DNA of 7,013 nucleotides from positions 1 to 7,013 of the forward strand of contig CAJXLH010000140.1 in assembly GCA_913055925.1 (NCBI GenBank), read 5' to 3'. The stretch comes from an uncultured Maritalea sp. (GTDB lineage: Bacteria; Pseudomonadota; Alphaproteobacteria; Rhizobiales; Devosiaceae). Positions 5,740 through 7,013 of the stretch are shown here, in pieces. Positions within the stretch are counted from its first letter, which is position 1; every line of letters starts with the position of its first letter. The notes under the pieces were generated by a model. The model did no database searches and was not told the DNA's origin. It was given only the letters and a program-made list of their open reading frames with translations. The position numbers and the translations under genes were made by a program.

Positions 5740-5768
5740 TTGACATGGATTGGTATGATACATAAATA
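5740..5768 (+). promoter_or_regulatory. Promoter of the six-helix protein/GNAT operon
   Basis: A perfect TTGACA (5740-5745) is followed 17 bases later by TAAATA (5763-5768). The -10 lies inside the left arm of the palindrome at 5759-5792, so a bound repressor would block it. The predicted transcription start falls in the palindrome, leaving a short leader with TAGGAG ahead of the ATG at 5803. Confidence 0.6.
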
Positions 5769-5792
5769 ACTGACTAGTAAGTTATTTATGTA
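5759..5792. promoter_or_regulatory. 34-bp palindromic operator sharing the arsR half-site
   Basis: The arms TACATAAATAACT (5759-5771) and AGTTATTTATGTA (5780-5792) are perfect 13-base complements. The spacer carries the palindrome ACTAGT at the same centre (5775.5), so only one base pair in 34 breaks the symmetry. The ATAACT/AGTTAT half-sites are those of the arsR operator but with an 8-base instead of a 4-base spacer. The core ACTAGTAAGTTAT (5773-5785) matches 12 of 13 bases at 3864-3876. Confidence 0.75.
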
Positions 5793-5802
5793 GGAGCTAA
5801 AC

Positions 5803-6423
5803 ATGACAGAACAAAAAAACGACGGCATTGAGATCGACTGGCGGCCGCCGGAGCCGAGATCGGGTGCATTGGGTGCTTGGGACAAATTTGTCGGACCGGG
5901 TGCCACAGGGGCGGAAGAGAACATTCAGCTTGTGCTTGGCGGGTTGATTGCGGTGGCTGGGTTGGGGCTTTTTTGGCTGGGGCAAGGGAACACGGCAAAC
6001 TGGTTGCAATGGGTGTTCGTTGTCGTTTTGGCTCTCGATATTGGCGGCGGTATTGTGACCAATTCAACATCAGCTGCGAAGAGATGGTACCATCGTCCCG
6101 GTCACGGCGCGCGGCAGCATTTGATGTTTGTCGGTGCGCATTTGGTGCATATTGGTCTTGTGGCGTTTTTGTTTGCAGCCGATCCAATCTCATACGCGTT
6201 AGGGCTTGGCCTCGTTTTGATGATTGGCGCAACAATTGTCGTATTAATACCGCTATATTTGCAAAGGCCGATGGCGATCGGCATCGCGACGTTGATCATT
6301 ATGCTTGGGCAGTTGGCGCCATTTGAAATTGCTGGCTTAAACTGGTTCATTCCGGCATTGATGCTAAAACTCATTCTTGGCCATGCCCTTAAAGAGGCAC
6401 CCTTTCAACCGGAACATGGATAA
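5803..6423 (+). CDS. Unrecognised six-helix integral membrane protein
   Basis: This gene encodes 206 residues. A polar N-terminus (about 1-38, with WRPPEPRSG) is followed by about six hydrophobic segments near 41-60, 66-87, 106-125, 129-150, 155-171 and 178-195. Notable features are an acidic residue in or near helix 2 (ALDIGGG, D79), a loop with clustered basic and histidine residues (KRWYHRPGHGARQH, about 93-106), and H113 and H116 in helix 3. I do not recognise the family. The histidines could bind a cofactor or metal, but there is no diagnostic motif. The start at 5803 is well supported by TAGGAG 6 bases upstream. The gene follows a TTGACA promoter and a palindromic operator like that of arsR, and its stop codon abuts the start of the GNAT gene. 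It is thus the first gene of an operon probably controlled by the neighbouring ArsR protein. Confidence 0.85.
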   Translation: MTEQKNDGIEIDWRPPEPRSGALGAWDKFVGPGATGAEENIQLVLGGLIAVAGLGLFWLGQGNTANWLQWVFVVVLALDIGGGIVTNSTSAAKRWYHRPGHGARQHLMFVGAHLVHIGLVAFLFAADPISYALGLGLVLMIGATIVVLIPLYLQRPMAIGIATLIIMLGQLAPFEIAGLNWFIPALMLKLILGHALKEAPFQPEHG

Positions 6424-7013
6424 ATGATTGAGATCGGAAATCTGCGTCAGGATGACATCGACCATGCTGCGCAGCTGCTTGCTGAGGCTTTTGTCACAGA
6501 TGGCGGGATGACTTCGCTTTATCCGCCAATGACTGACGGGGCGCTAAAGAGCGCCATCAAGGGGTGGTTTGTGGCGACCCTGAAAACGTGGCTATCACAA
6601 AATCAAATCGTGCTTGCAGCCCTAGTGGATCAGCAATTGGTAGGCGTTTTGGTTGGCGGGCACACGCATTTCAAAATGAACCCTATTGCACAGCTGAATT
6701 GGGTGTGGGGTGTTTGGCGAACAGGGGGATTGTCGCCCGTTTTGCGCACCATGAAACATGATGAGGAGCGCGAAGCGACCTTTAACGGCCAGAAAATGCA
6801 CATCGTCGAATTTGTCGCCGTTGATCAAAACCAACGCGGGGCGGGCGTAGGACGACAGCTCTTTGATCAATTTCACCAGCGACTTGATGAGAATGCGCCT
6901 GTTTGGTTGGAAACAACACGGCAAGAAAATCTTTCGATTTTTGAAAAGCTTAGTTATCAAGAAAGCAGCCGAACCGTCAGTTTTGACGTTGAACATATTC
7001 AGATGATTAAGAG
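6424..7013 (+). CDS. GNAT-family N-acetyltransferase, 3' end missing
   Basis: This gene encodes a cytoplasmic acetyl-CoA-dependent acyltransferase of the GCN5-related family. The 196 visible residues begin MIEIGNLRQDDIDHAAQLLAEAF, the usual beta1-alpha1 start, and run off the right edge. The acetyl-CoA pyrophosphate-binding motif A is VEFVAVDQNQRGAGVGRQLF (about 128-147, with Q137-R-G-A-G-V-G143). Motif B follows as LETTRQENLSIFEKLSYQE (about 162-180), with N169 and Y178 in the usual places. Residues about 85-125 form a longer than typical insert between the N-terminal strands and motif A (NWVWGVWRTGG). The acceptor substrate is unknown. The ATG follows the stop codon of the membrane protein without any spacing (TAAATG) and lacks an obvious ribosome binding site of its own, so it is probably translationally coupled. 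The visible part is nearly complete for the family. Confidence 0.88.
   Translation, partial: MIEIGNLRQDDIDHAAQLLAEAFVTDGGMTSLYPPMTDGALKSAIKGWFVATLKTWLSQNQIVLAALVDQQLVGVLVGGHTHFKMNPIAQLNWVWGVWRTGGLSPVLRTMKHDEEREATFNGQKMHIVEFVAVDQNQRGAGVGRQLFDQFHQRLDENAPVWLETTRQENLSIFEKLSYQESSRTVSFDVEHIQMIK

Noticed and set aside
6622..6996. 124-residue minus-strand frame inside the GNAT gene
   Set aside because: The plus strand carries clear GNAT motifs A and B throughout the same stretch.

Overview
The window looks like the chromosome of an alphaproteobacterium, probably a member of Hyphomicrobiales (Rhizobiales) with moderate GC. The main reason is the block argH-lysA on the minus strand with tlpA diverging from argH, an arrangement typical of that group. 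A small YjfB-like motility-associated protein fits the same picture. No ribosomal RNA, tRNA, phage or insertion-sequence gene is visible, so the taxonomic call rests on gene order and protein character alone.

Layout. Positions 1-2192 (minus) hold the end of an arginine/lysine biosynthesis unit: argH (argininosuccinate lyase) followed after 8 bases by lysA (diaminopimelate decarboxylase, cut by the window edge). tlpA (membrane-anchored thiol:disulfide oxidoreductase) diverges from argH across only 26 bases. A maltose/galactoside O-acetyltransferase-like gene converges on tlpA with a 4-base overlap. Upstream of it on the same strand lies a 63-residue YjfB-like protein.

Positions 3839-5249 (plus) form a compact operon: an ArsR-family repressor without cysteines, an AHSA1/SRPBCC-domain protein, and a four-helix membrane protein, closed by a clear intrinsic terminator at 5215-5249. 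The arsR promoter and start codon are embedded in a nested, exactly symmetric set of four ATAACT/AGTTAT half-sites (3845-3892), which predicts autorepression.

Positions 5250-5739 hold no convincing gene but at least five consecutive hairpins, including a 62-base one with 14-bp perfect arms. This is a candidate structured RNA or palindromic DNA element. After it comes a second operon (5803 to the window end) encoding an unrecognised six-helix membrane protein and a GNAT acetyltransferase. Its promoter carries a 34-bp near-perfect palindrome built on the same ATAACT/AGTTAT half-sites as the arsR operator, with a 13-base core identical at 12 positions.

The most interesting hypothesis is therefore a small local regulon. 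The cysteine-free ArsR protein would control its own SRPBCC/four-helix operon and the neighbouring six-helix/GNAT operon. The signal it senses and the job of the membrane proteins cannot be read from the sequence.
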